64,000 nt of DNA, from contig CAJTZO010000010.1 of assembly GCA_910583755.1 (NCBI GenBank), positions 1-64,000 of the forward strand. The letters run 5' to 3'. Positions 44,085 to 52,751 of the stretch are shown in pieces. Each line of letters begins with the position of its first letter. Positions within the stretch are counted from its first letter, which is position 1. The notes beneath the pieces were generated by a model that worked only from the letters and a program-made list of their open reading frames with translations, was not told the origin of the DNA and did not search any database. The DNA is from an uncultured Clostridia bacterium (GTDB taxonomy: Bacteria > Bacillota > Clostridia > Lachnospirales > Anaerotignaceae). A program made the translations under genes and the position numbers.

Positions 44085-44228
44085 TTTATAACCTTCTTTC
44101 TGATAGAATATGATTAAAGTATAAACAATATTTTAAAAATCAAACAAAGAGTTATTTTTCTGCATAAAAACATAGAATAAAAGAGAAAATAAGAAGGTAA
44201 CAAAAAATTCACAGATTATTTACATTTT

Positions 44229-44257
44229 GTTAGCACTCATCTATTGACAGTGCTAAC
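44229..44257. promoter_or_regulatory. CIRCE operator (HrcA site)
   Basis: TTAGCACTC (44230-44238), nine bases, then CAGTGCTAA (44248-44256) matches the CIRCE consensus TTAGCACTC-N9-GAGTGCTAA with one change; the outer G/C also pair. The TTGACA at 44244-44249 of the hsp20 promoter lies inside it, and TATCCT (44267-44272) follows after 17 bases, so HrcA would block transcription. Confidence 0.88.
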
Positions 44258-44363
44258 AAAATGGTGTATCCTATTTACAGAACAAAAGAAATGAACAAAA
44301 TAGTCCATTTTAAGTAGTCCATCTAATAAAACAAAATAAATTTTTTAATTGGAGGAATGACTT

Positions 44364-44804
44364 ATGATGTTACCTAGTATTTTTGGAGAAAATTTGTTTG
44401 ATGAATTTATGAGTTCCCCTTGGGAAAGAGAGTTTTTTGGAAGAAAAAATCCTTTATTGGCTTATGAAAAAAATATGATGAAAACAGATATCAAAGAAAA
44501 AGAAACACATTATGAAATTGATATTGATTTACCCGGATTTCAAAAAGATGAAATTGTAGCAAACTTGGAAAATGGTTATTTGACTGTTAATGCATCAAAA
44601 TCTAAAGAAACAGAAAAAAAGGAAGAAGGAATTTATATTCGTAGAGAACGCTATGCGGGTCAATGTTCCAGAAGCTTTTATGTTGGTGATGTAGAACAAC
44701 ATGAAATTAAAGCAAAATTTGAAAATGGTATTTTGCATTTAACAATACCAAAAAAAGAACAACGAAAAGTAGAGCAAAAAAAATATATTTCTATAGAAGG
44801 TTAA
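44364..44804 (+). CDS. Hsp20/alpha-crystallin small heat-shock protein
   Basis: A 146-residue chaperone with the alpha-crystallin domain at about 42-135 (MKTDIKEKETHYEIDIDLPG, QKDEIVANLENGYLTVNASK, FENGILHLTIPK) and a short N-terminal arm typical of the bacterial IbpA/Hsp18 group. It keeps unfolded proteins soluble. GGAGGAATGACTT precedes the start. The CIRCE element upstream predicts repression by HrcA and release upon heat. A hairpin at 44812-44840 ends its transcript. Confidence 0.94.
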   Translation: MMLPSIFGENLFDEFMSSPWEREFFGRKNPLLAYEKNMMKTDIKEKETHYEIDIDLPGFQKDEIVANLENGYLTVNASKSKETEKKEEGIYIRRERYAGQCSRSFYVGDVEQHEIKAKFENGILHLTIPKKEQRKVEQKKYISIEG

Positions 44805-44811
44805 CAAAAAT

Positions 44812-44842
44812 AAAGGAATACGGTACTATCGTATTCCTTTTT
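44812..44842 (+). terminator. Terminator after hsp20
   Basis: AAAGGAATACG (44812-44822) pairs with CGTATTCCTTT (44830-44840) and T residues follow. Confidence 0.85.
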
Positions 44843-44890
44843 ATGTTATAATAGGGCTTAGAAAAAAATATGGGAAAGAAAGGAAAATAT

Positions 44891-45466
44891 ATGACAGATA
44901 GAGAATTGATTGATTTTTTAGCTATTGCAGAAAAAATGAAATGCAATACCAGACATTCTTGGACATCTACCAACAGAAAAGAAAGTGTTGCAGAACATAG
45001 TTGGCGATTGTCCTTAATGGCATTACTATTGGAAAAAGAAATAGAAGGAGTAGACTTTCAAAAAATAATAAAAATGTGTATTATCCATGATTTAGGAGAG
45101 GCAGTCACAGGGGATATACCTTCTTTTTTAAAGACAAAAGAAGATTCTAAAATAGAAGAAAAAGCAATTATGGAATTAATTCAAACTTTACCAGAACCAC
45201 AAAAAACAGATATACTAGCACTTTTTGAAGAAATGGAACAAAGGCAAACAATGGAAGCAAAGATATACAAAGCACTGGACAGACTAGAAGCAGTGATACA
45301 ACATAATGAAGCACCTATTTCTTCTTGGCTTCCTTTAGAATATGACTTACAGCAAACATACGGATGGGAAGAAGCACAAGTGCATGAAAGATTAAAAACA
45401 TTGCGCCAAACAGCAAAAGAAGATACTCTTAAAAAGATTAAAAAAGAAAAAATTTCTGAACAATAG
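44891..45466 (+). CDS. HD-domain hydrolase (YfbR-like 5'-nucleotidase family)
   Basis: A 191-residue protein; the ATG at 44891 has AAAGGAAAAT upstream, and the earlier in-frame ATG at 44870 does not. The HD motifs are RHSWTS, VAEHSWRLSLMALLL, MCIIHDLGEAVTGDIP (the His-Asp metal pair) and ALDRLEAVIQHNEAP. This matches the YfbR/HD_3 group that removes phosphate from deoxynucleoside monophosphates. The next gene begins 22 bases later, so they may be co-transcribed. Confidence 0.85.
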   Translation: MTDRELIDFLAIAEKMKCNTRHSWTSTNRKESVAEHSWRLSLMALLLEKEIEGVDFQKIIKMCIIHDLGEAVTGDIPSFLKTKEDSKIEEKAIMELIQTLPEPQKTDILALFEEMEQRQTMEAKIYKALDRLEAVIQHNEAPISSWLPLEYDLQQTYGWEEAQVHERLKTLRQTAKEDTLKKIKKEKISEQ

Positions 45467-45488
45467 TAGAATAGTAGGAGTGTTATGT

Positions 45489-46445
45489 ATGTATAAAATT
45501 GTTACAAAACAAGGCATACTAGAACCATATAAATATCATACAGAACAAGAATTTGAACATGAAATTATTAAAAATAAAGATGCTATTTTTGGAAAAAATT
45601 CTATCTACTTTAATGTAAAAAAGAAAGTAGGAAATATAATTCCTGATGGTTATTGGTTAGATTTCACTTTTCATACAGAACCTAAATTATATTTTATTGA
45701 AATAGAAATGGAAAATCATGATTTATATGGACATGTTGCAAAACAATTTCTTGAATTTTCTATTGCTTTTGATGACAATAAATATAAACTAAAAAATATA
45801 TTGATGGAAGAAATTTTAAAAGATAGCAATAAGCAAAGACTTTTAAAAGAATACATCCAAAATCCAAAAACAAAATTTAATGATGAAACCGAACTTCTAT
45901 ACTATGTAATTTATGAAATGCCAATTTCAATTATTATTATAATTAATGAATATACAAAACAATTAGAAAGAGTACAATCTAAATTAAGTAATAAGATTAC
46001 GATTTTAGAATTTGAATCCTACAAAAAAAATGATGAAGTTGTTCATAGATTTACTCCTTTTTACAATGAGCAAGAAATTAATAGTAATTATAAAGAAAGA
46101 GAGGAATTGGATACTATCATTGTGCCTGCATGGGAAGATGGATTTAATGAAGTCTTTATAGGAGAAAATTGCTGGTATGCTGTTAGAATCTCTGTACCTA
46201 TGATAAATAGAATAAAGTATATCGCCGTATATCAAGTAGCACCTATTTCTGCTGTTACATATTATGCGGTTATAGATAAAATAGAAAAATATAAAGACAC
46301 AGGAAAATATATTTTTTATTTTAAGGGAAAGCCGAAAAAAATTGAAAAAATCCCACTTGGAAAAAATAAAATGGCAGTACGTTCTTGCAGATACACTAAT
46401 TTACAAAAAATGTTAAGTATAAATACAATATCTGATTTATGGTAA
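45489..46445 (+). CDS. Putative PD-(D/E)XK nuclease-like protein
   Basis: A 318-residue protein. The ATG at 45489 is eight bases after AGGAG; a GTG at 45480 overlaps that site. Near the N-terminus GNIIPDGYWLDFTFHTEP, then KLYFIEIEMENHDLYGHVAK, gives an Asp followed by an E-x-E pair on a beta strand, the pattern of PD-(D/E)XK nuclease-fold proteins, but the lysine is replaced. The C-terminal half contains a repeat-free domain ending SKNKMAVRSCRYTNLQKMLS-like. No partner gene for restriction or defence is adjacent. Function is not known; the nuclease link is an inference from the pattern. Confidence 0.6.
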   Translation: MYKIVTKQGILEPYKYHTEQEFEHEIIKNKDAIFGKNSIYFNVKKKVGNIIPDGYWLDFTFHTEPKLYFIEIEMENHDLYGHVAKQFLEFSIAFDDNKYKLKNILMEEILKDSNKQRLLKEYIQNPKTKFNDETELLYYVIYEMPISIIIIINEYTKQLERVQSKLSNKITILEFESYKKNDEVVHRFTPFYNEQEINSNYKEREELDTIIVPAWEDGFNEVFIGENCWYAVRISVPMINRIKYIAVYQVAPISAVTYYAVIDKIEKYKDTGKYIFYFKGKPKKIEKIPLGKNKMAVRSCRYTNLQKMLSINTISDLW

Positions 46446-46470
46446 CAAAAAATTGAAAAAGTAAACAAGG

Positions 46471-46689
46471 CAGTCTGTCAATAAAGTCTTTTTTTGTGGG
46501 TTTCATCCACACTCACCAACTTTTTTTAAAAAAGTTGGACAAAAAACATTATTGGAAAAACTAACGTTTTTCCTTATAAAATCAATCTTTTTAGTGAAAC
46601 GCTAGTTTCGCATTAAGGTTCTTTGCTTTTTTCTTTCAAGAAAGAATGAGGGATTTGAGGACTAGCCTTCAAGGTTTTTTGACAAGCTG
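46471..46689. repeat. Dispersed repeat, full copy H (219 bp)
   Basis: Starts CAGTCTGTCAATAAAGTC and ends TTTTTTGACAAGCTG, with internal hairpins CCAACTTTTTTT..AAAAAAGTTGG, GTGAAACGCTAGTTTCGC and CTTTCAAGAAAG. It occupies most of the gap before secA and is about 85-90 percent alike to copies D and G by eye. Confidence 0.8.
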
Positions 46690-46787
46690 ATAAGGATTTT
46701 TTGCTTTTAAATAAGTATTGCATAGAGAAATGCTTTTTGATAAACTATAAAAAGTGTAAAATTAAAGAATAATGAGGTGAACCATAC

Positions 46788-49361
46788 ATGGGTCTTTTAG
46801 AAAAAATATTTGGTAATTATAGTGAAAAAGAAATCAAGCGTATTACACCTATTGTAGATAAAATTGAGGCTTTAGCACCGGAATTTGAAAAATTATCTGA
46901 CGAAGAATTAAAACATAAAACTACAGAATTTAAAGAAAGACTTTCAAAAGGAGAAACACTTGACCAAATTTTACCAGAGGCTTATGCAGCAGTAAAGGAA
47001 GCAGCAAGTAGAGCCTTAGGTATGCGTCATTTTAGAGTACAACTCTTAGGTGGTATTGTTATGCATCAAGGACGTATTGCGGAAATGAGAACAGGAGAAG
47101 GTAAAACATTGGTAGCAACCTTATCCTCTTATTTAAATGCTTTGGAAGGAAAAGGAGTACATGTTGTCACAGTCAACGACTATCTTGCAAAACGTGACTC
47201 TGAATGGGTCACACCTTTGTTTGAAAAATTGGGTATGACCGTTGGGGTTATCTTAAATGATATGGAAAATGATGAACGTCGTGCAGCTTATGCCTGTGAT
47301 ATTACCTATGCTACCAATAGTGAGTTAGGGTTTGACTATTTACGTGATAATATGGTGGTTAGAGAAGAAAATATGGTGCAAAGAGATTTGAATTTTGCCA
47401 TCGTTGATGAGGTTGATTCTGTTTTAATTGACGAAGCAAGAACACCTTTAATTATATCTGGTTCTGGAGCAAAATCGACAGAACTTTATAAAATTGCAGA
47501 TACCTTTGTAAAGACATTAAAAAAAGGTAAAATTTTAAATGAAGAAGAAGCATTAAATCCTTTGACAAAAGAAGAAATACAAGAAGAAGGAGATTATATC
47601 TTAGATGAAAAAGCCAAGAGTGTTACTTTGACACAAGAAGGTGTAAAAAAAGCAGAAAAATTTTTCCATATTGAAAATCTTTCTGATGCAGAGAACTTGG
47701 AAATACAACATCATATTAACAATGCATTAAAAGCAAACTATAATATGCATCTTGACCAAAATTATGTTGTACAAGATGATGAAGTTTTAATTGTAGATGA
47801 ATTTACGGGACGTATTATGCCTGGTAGAAGATATTCTGATGGTCTGCACCAAGCTATTGAAGCAAAAGAAAATGTAAAAGTCAAAAAAGAAAGTAAAACA
47901 TTGGCAACGGTTACCTACCAAAACTTTTTTAATAAATATAAAAAGAAATGTGGTATGACAGGTACAGCGAAAACAGAAGAAATTGAATTCCGAAATATTT
48001 ATGGTATGGATGTTGTAGAAATTCCTACGAACCGCCCTGTCATTAGAATTGACCATCATGATGTTGTGTATCGTACAGAAGCTGCAAAGTTTAGAGCTGT
48101 TGTAAAAGATATTATTGCTTGTCATGAAAAACACCAGCCTGTATTAGTTGGTACAATTACCATTGATAAATCAGAAGAATTGAGCAGAATGCTAAAAAAA
48201 GAAGGAATTAAACATCAAGTATTAAATGCAAAATATCATGAACAAGAAGCGGAAATTGTTTCCCATGCAGGTGAATTGGATGCTGTTACTATTGCGACCA
48301 ATATGGCTGGACGTGGTACAGACATCAAATTAGAGGAAGGTGTTCCAGAAATTGGTGGCTTAAAAATCATTGGTACAGAACGCCATGAGTCCAGACGAAT
48401 TGACAATCAGTTGCGTGGACGTTCTGGACGTCAAGGTGACCCTGGAGAATCTAAATTTTATATCTCTATGGAAGATGAATTAATGCGTTTGTTTGGTTCT
48501 GAAAAAACAATGAAATTAGTTGATGCTATGGGTTTGCAGGAAGATGACCCTATTGAAGCAGGTATGCTAACAAGAGCCATTGAAAATGCGCAGAAAAAAG
48601 TAGAAGGAAATAACTTTGCAATTCGTAAACATTTGTTGGAATATGACCAGGTTATGAATGAACAAAGAGAAATTATCTATGGTGAAAGACATAGAGTTTT
48701 AGTAGGAGAAAATTTAAGAGAAAGTATTATTTCTATGATAGGTGATGTAGTAAATAGATATGTAGATGCTTATACTGGAGAAAGTGAATTTCCGGAACAG
48801 TGGGATATGGCTGGATTAAGTGAAAGTTTAGGTTCTATTATTCCAATTGGTTCCATCAAAATAAAAGAAGATAGTAAAGAATCTTTGACAAGAGATAATT
48901 TAAAAGATACTTTGAAAAAACTGGGAGAAAAATTATATGAAATGAAGGAACAAGAAATTGATGACCCAGAAAGAATGAGAGAATTAGAAAGAGTCATATT
49001 ATTAAGAGTCATCGACCAGAAATGGATGGACCACATTGATGATATGGACCAGATGCGTCAAGGAATTGGTTTACATGCTTATGCGCAAAGAGACCCCCTA
49101 ATTGAGTATAAATTTGCAGGGTATGATATGTTTGAAGAACTCAGTAATAATATACAGGAAGATACCTTACGTATGTTGTACAGAGTAAAATTTGAAACAG
49201 AAACAACAAGGGTACAAACTATACAACCTATGTTTACAAACAAGGATGATACAATACAGAAAAAGCCAAAAGAAAGAAAAGAAGCAAAAGTAGGTAGAAA
49301 TGACCTTTGTCCTTGTGGCAGTGGTAAAAAATATAAGAATTGTTGTGGAAAACTTTCTTAA
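46788..49361 (+). CDS. secA: Preprotein translocase ATPase SecA
   Basis: An 857-residue motor of the Sec pathway. Motifs: [12 protein letters not shown] (Walker A, about 100-110), [20 protein letters not shown] (DEAD box), [39 protein letters not shown] motif and the C-terminal zinc motif [13 protein letters not shown] that binds SecB or lipids. Length and order are normal for Firmicutes. GAGGTGAACC lies before the start. The usual prfB partner is not downstream; accessory genes follow instead. Confidence 0.97.
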   Translation: MGLLEKIFGNYSEKEIKRITPIVDKIEALAPEFEKLSDEELKHKTTEFKERLSKGETLDQILPEAYAAVKEAASRALGMRHFRVQLLGGIVMHQGRIAEMRTGEGKTLVATLSSYLNALEGKGVHVVTVNDYLAKRDSEWVTPLFEKLGMTVGVILNDMENDERRAAYACDITYATNSELGFDYLRDNMVVREENMVQRDLNFAIVDEVDSVLIDEARTPLIISGSGAKSTELYKIADTFVKTLKKGKILNEEEALNPLTKEEIQEEGDYILDEKAKSVTLTQEGVKKAEKFFHIENLSDAENLEIQHHINNALKANYNMHLDQNYVVQDDEVLIVDEFTGRIMPGRRYSDGLHQAIEAKENVKVKKESKTLATVTYQNFFNKYKKKCGMTGTAKTEEIEFRNIYGMDVVEIPTNRPVIRIDHHDVVYRTEAAKFRAVVKDIIACHEKHQPVLVGTITIDKSEELSRMLKKEGIKHQVLNAKYHEQEAEIVSHAGELDAVTIATNMAGRGTDIKLEEGVPEIGGLKIIGTERHESRRIDNQLRGRSGRQGDPGESKFYISMEDELMRLFGSEKTMKLVDAMGLQEDDPIEAGMLTRAIENAQKKVEGNNFAIRKHLLEYDQVMNEQREIIYGERHRVLVGENLRESIISMIGDVVNRYVDAYTGESEFPEQWDMAGLSESLGSIIPIGSIKIKEDSKESLTRDNLKDTLKKLGEKLYEMKEQEIDDPERMRELERVILLRVIDQKWMDHIDDMDQMRQGIGLHAYAQRDPLIEYKFAGYDMFEELSNNIQEDTLRMLYRVKFETETTRVQTIQPMFTNKDDTIQKKPKERKEAKVGRNDLCPCGSGKKYKNCCGKLS

Positions 49362-49402
49362 GAATCCCAATTCGGTCTTGTGTGTTTGGAAAGTAAAGGA
49401 AG

Positions 49403-50200
49403 GTGGTTCCAATAGTACAATTTTATCAAGGGACGCCAGAGTCTGTTATGGAACGGCTATACAGGACAATATCAAATTTTGACAAGTCATGGAGCAGTAA
49501 ATGTGTACCTGCGTCAGACGAACAAATTCAACAATTAGAAAATATCTGTGTTGAATATGGTTACCATGTTCCAAGCGTATACCTTGACTACTTAAAGGCA
49601 ATGGGAGAAAGTGATGGAGGTTTACTTGAAAGAGAATGGGATGGTTATATGGAGCCGAACATCCATACCATTCTTGAGCTATTTTGTGATGAAGATTTTG
49701 AGGCGAAAGAATATTTGCAACAGGGGCTTCTTTTGTTTTCTTACCATTGGACAGAAGCACATTGTTATTTGAGGATAAGAGAGCAGGAAGATAATCCTGT
49801 AGTTACAGACTGGAAGAATCATTACTTCGCTGGGAGTTTTGAAAAATATTTATTTCAGAAAGCATTTAACATTTATCAAGAAAAATTTAAGTATAAGTTG
49901 TCAGTTGGAACGTCTATCAATTCGTGTGATGCATTATTGAAAAAATATTCATTTCCATGTTCAATTTGTGGTGGAACGGCAGAAGAAAAGATGGAATTTG
50001 TGAAGTGGCTTATAGTAAGGTTACTTAATCTTCACAAAAAGGAAGCATGGTTTGGTGATAAGCTTAATTATTTTAGCTATAACGAACATTATGCATTGAG
50101 CGTTAACATATATCACAGCCTGTTGCTTATATTTTCATGTGATGATATCATACTGAAGAAAAAGATAGATGCTCAATTAAATAGCATATTTTTGAAATAA
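49403..50200 (+). CDS. SMI1/KNR4 (SUKH)-like protein
   Basis: A 265-residue protein with residues about 30-120 resembling the SUKH immunity fold: ASDEQIQQLENICVEYGYHVPSVYLDYLKAMGESDGG, in shorter pieces PSVYLDYLKAMGESDGG and WDGYMEPNIHTILEL. SUKH proteins often neutralise polymorphic toxins. The GTG start at 49403 is nearly on top of AAGGAAGG, so the true start may differ. A C-terminal part of 120 residues is unassigned. No toxin gene is next to it, so it may be an orphan immunity gene. Confidence 0.65.
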   Translation: MVPIVQFYQGTPESVMERLYRTISNFDKSWSSKCVPASDEQIQQLENICVEYGYHVPSVYLDYLKAMGESDGGLLEREWDGYMEPNIHTILELFCDEDFEAKEYLQQGLLLFSYHWTEAHCYLRIREQEDNPVVTDWKNHYFAGSFEKYLFQKAFNIYQEKFKYKLSVGTSINSCDALLKKYSFPCSICGGTAEEKMEFVKWLIVRLLNLHKKEAWFGDKLNYFSYNEHYALSVNIYHSLLLIFSCDDIILKKKIDAQLNSIFLK

Positions 50201-50274
50201 TTGTTATCTTCTGTCTGTACGCTTCGGAGACATGAATGGGAAATGGGAATCTTAAAATAGAGAGAAATTCCAGC

Positions 50275-50375
50275 CTGTCAAAAAATTTAAAACCTTAGGT
50301 GTTGCCCAAACTTACTCATTTTTTTAAAGAAAGAAATAGGAGTTTGAGGGCAATATCCTCAAGGTTTATTGACAA
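50275..50375. repeat. Dispersed repeat, partial copy I
   Basis: CAGCCTGTCAAAAAATTT at the left and GTTTATTGACAAATTAGG at the right enclose about 100 bp with ACTCATTTTTTTAAAG and TTTGAGGGCAATATCCTCAA. It is a shortened or deleted form. The rest of 50201-50498 shows no gene. Confidence 0.6.
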
Positions 50376-50498
50376 ATTAGGTATATTTTCTATCTAAATT
50401 TTAACTCCCAATTCGGCTTCATGTTCCCAGATGAATGTAATGAATAAATATTACTGCTAGATTATGCAAATTCTTGTTTAGTATGGTGGAGGTAAATT

Positions 50499-50939
50499 AT
50501 GGTATGGCTGAATCCAGATGATTACAAAAGTCAAGAATATGTGGAATTAAGGTTAAATGCGCCAAAAAGCGAAAAAATATGTCTGGAATTTAATCCTCTA
50601 AAAATGTCTTGTGAGCCTGACTGGAATCCAATGTGGGAAGAGTGGCACTGCTATATTTCTCCGTTAAGAATTTATAAACAGGACTATGAACTTTTGCTTG
50701 ACTACTTCAACAAAGTATATCCTATCAAAGATGCCTTTGATGGAACATTAGAATCGGTTTTTGATGTGTGTTTTGGTAATTGGATTGGAAAAAGTGATTG
50801 GCATAGGATTATTGATGAAATAGAGCAGGATTTGAACCACATTAGTAACAGTAAAAAAGGATTACTCACGGATTTTCTTGTATGGGTAAAAAAGGCGCTT
50901 AAGCATACATCTGTTATTATAGTTGAAGGTAATTTATAA
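50499..50939 (+). CDS. Hypothetical protein, possible immunity-type
   Basis: A 146-residue soluble, tryptophan-rich protein starting after GGTGGAGGTAAATT. Features: VELRLNAPKSEKICLEFNPL, MWEEWHCYISPLRI, and VFDVCFGNWIGKSDWHRIID. Its size, charge and place between a SUKH-like gene and a peptide gene suit an immunity protein, but I do not recognise a family. It ends 76 bases before the Nif11-like gene. Confidence 0.55.
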   Translation: MVWLNPDDYKSQEYVELRLNAPKSEKICLEFNPLKMSCEPDWNPMWEEWHCYISPLRIYKQDYELLLDYFNKVYPIKDAFDGTLESVFDVCFGNWIGKSDWHRIIDEIEQDLNHISNSKKGLLTDFLVWVKKALKHTSVIIVEGNL

Positions 50940-51015
50940 ATACTCATTTGTTTTAAGCCTGGGGACTTTGGGAACACAAAGTCAAATTGGGATAATTTTA
51001 AAAGGGGAAATAGAA

Positions 51016-51291
51016 ATGAATCAAAAACTATTTGAATTATTAGAAAAAGCAAAACAAGATAAAACATTAAAACAAAAGCTTTTAGAGACTAAAAAAGAAA
51101 AAGACCCTACTCTGGCATTTTGTGAATTAGCAACCAAAGAAGGCTTTCCTATTACCGTGGGAGAATTATTTGCAGAGGGAGAAGAATATATTTCTAATTT
51201 ATTAAAAAGTGTAAATGGGGGTGCAACCTATCCGAGAGAAGGTTGGGATGATCCTTACGAAATGTTTTTTGCAAGTTTAGAAAGAATGTAA
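51016..51291 (+). CDS. Nif11-like leader peptide (possible RiPP precursor)
   Basis: A 91-residue peptide; AAAAGGGGAAAT is well spaced before the ATG at 51016. Residues 1-62 fit the Nif11 leader: MNQKLFELLEKAKQDKTLKQ, KDPTLAFCELATKEGF and PITVGELFAEGEEYISNLL, all helical. It then reads SVNGG, a double-glycine-type cleavage point, and a short tail ATYPREGWDDPYEMFFASLERM-like (two pieces: ATYPREGWDDPY, EMFFASLERM). This is the plan of Nif11-class ribosomal peptide precursors. The tail has no Cys and few Ser/Thr, so a lanthipeptide is unlikely. No maturase of a known class is adjacent; the next gene is a GNAT-type enzyme. Confidence 0.7.
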   Translation: MNQKLFELLEKAKQDKTLKQKLLETKKEKDPTLAFCELATKEGFPITVGELFAEGEEYISNLLKSVNGGATYPREGWDDPYEMFFASLERM

Positions 51292-51315
51292 AATTATTTG
51301 AAGGAAGGAATTAGG

Positions 51316-52071
51316 ATGGAACTTGTAAAATTAACACAGGATAATATAGAGCAAGAACATATCTGTTGTGCTATAGCAAATAATAAAGATATTCAAGTGA
51401 TGTCTAAAAAGAATTGGCTCAAGGAAAGATTAGATGAAGGACTTGTATTTTTAAAATGTAATGTTCGAGGAAAATGTTTTATTGAATATATTCCAGCTGA
51501 ATATGCGTGGGTACCTATAGAAGCAAAAGATTATATGTATATTAATTGCTTGTGGGTATCTGGACAGTTTAAGGGACATAGATACTCTAACCTATTGTTA
51601 AATGAGTGCATAGAGGATAGCAAGAAAAAAGGAAAAAAAGGACTTGTTATTCTGTCTTCTAAAAAGAAAATGGGCTATCTTTCTGACCCGAAATATATGA
51701 AATACAAAGGGTTTCGAACAGTGGACACAGCAAATCCTTATTTTGAATTAATGTATTTCCCTTTTACAGAAAATGCAGCAAAACCTTGTTTTAAAAATAG
51801 TGTGCATCAACAGGAAATTATAGCAAAAGGTTTTGAATTATATTATACAAACCAATGTCCTTTTACAGCAAAATATGTGCCATTAATTGAAAATATGGCG
51901 CAAACACGAGGCATTGACTTTCATGTAATACATATTCAATCCAAAGAGGATGCACAAAATGCCCCTACTCCATTTACCACCTTTTCTCTTTTCTATAATG
52001 GAGAGTTTGTAACACATGAAACATTGTCAGAGAAAAAATTTGAAAAAATTCTTGTAGAAAAAGGGTTATAA
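51316..52071 (+). CDS. GNAT N-acetyltransferase with YoaP C-terminal domain
   Basis: A 251-residue protein. The acetyltransferase part has YINCLWVSGQFKGHRYSNLL (acetyl-CoA loop) near 75-95 and GLVILSSKKKMGYLSDPKYM, and the C-terminal 90 residues (FELYYTNQCPFTAKYVPLIE, ID..FHVIHIQSKEDAQNAPTP, FTTFSLFYNGEFVTHE) match the YoaP-type domain with a CPF motif. AAGGAATTAGG precedes the ATG at 51316. It is 24 bases after the Nif11-like gene, so it could act on that peptide; this is an inference. Confidence 0.8.
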   Translation: MELVKLTQDNIEQEHICCAIANNKDIQVMSKKNWLKERLDEGLVFLKCNVRGKCFIEYIPAEYAWVPIEAKDYMYINCLWVSGQFKGHRYSNLLLNECIEDSKKKGKKGLVILSSKKKMGYLSDPKYMKYKGFRTVDTANPYFELMYFPFTENAAKPCFKNSVHQQEIIAKGFELYYTNQCPFTAKYVPLIENMAQTRGIDFHVIHIQSKEDAQNAPTPFTTFSLFYNGEFVTHETLSEKKFEKILVEKGL

Positions 52072-52077
52072 CTTCAT

Positions 52078-52107
52078 CAGGCAGTTATCTCTCACTGACA
52101 ACTGCCT
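52078..52107. terminator. Bidirectional terminator
   Basis: CAGGCAGTT (52078-52086) pairs with AACTGCCT (52100-52107). It lies between two converging genes. Confidence 0.65.
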
Positions 52108-52125
52108 ATTGATACAAAAGATTAT

Positions 52126-52734
52126 TTAATTTTCAGTCCATGTAAATGTATCTACTATATTTTTTGCAACTGTGTCAACGGTTTCTGTATTTCCGTCATA
52201 AACACTTTCATAAACCATAACATATTTATGGTCACCTACAATATAATATTGAGTAGCTACAAGAGTAGTATCTCCTTCTGTAATTGTAAAAGTGAAAGTA
52301 TATAAAACGTAATCATTTGCTGTATAGCTGCCGTTGCCATTTAAAATAGTGTCTTTGGGAAGTTGCATTACTAACTGTTGCATAATTGCTTCTCTAAATT
52401 TAATATGGTCATCTGCACTATATTTATTACTTCCCATATTAATAGAAATATTGTTTGGCAGCGCGTCCTGCTCGGTGCCATCTGCTACATAAAAAAATTT
52501 ATCTTTTGTGGAATAAGTATCACTTTCTATCCAGCCACTAGGAACAGTATAGGTTCCAAATGACTTTGTATATGTTGTTCCATTTTCATCTATTATTTCC
52601 CCAATAGATTCTTCATCTGTTATGTTTTCTATCTCTTTTGTTTCCTTTATAGTTTCACTTTCTTGTACTTTTTGTTGTGCACAAGAAGTAAAACAGAATA
52701 AGGAAAGTAAAAGGAATATCATATACTTTTTCAT
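52126..52734 (-). CDS. Lipoprotein
   Basis: A 202-residue lipoprotein. The start at 52734 (MKKYMIFLLLSLFCFTSC) has GGGGGAAAGTG upstream; the frame opens earlier at 52755 without support. The lipobox is FTSC with Cys at 18. A linker rich in Glu/Ser/Thr follows, then a beta domain (TVPSGWIESDTYSTKDKFFY, VLYTFTFTITEGDTTL) of the PsbP-like type, comparable with the island lipoprotein at 27847-28383. Function unknown. Confidence 0.78.
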   Translation of the reverse strand: MKKYMIFLLLSLFCFTSCAQQKVQESETIKETKEIENITDEESIGEIIDENGTTYTKSFGTYTVPSGWIESDTYSTKDKFFYVADGTEQDALPNNISINMGSNKYSADDHIKFREAIMQQLVMQLPKDTILNGNGSYTANDYVLYTFTFTITEGDTTLVATQYYIVGDHKYVMVYESVYDGNTETVDTVAKNIVDTFTWTEN

Positions 52735-52751
52735 AACACTTTCCCCCTCAA

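Noticed and set aside
47787..48134. 115-residue minus-strand ORF
   Set aside because: Antisense shadow of secA without start signals.
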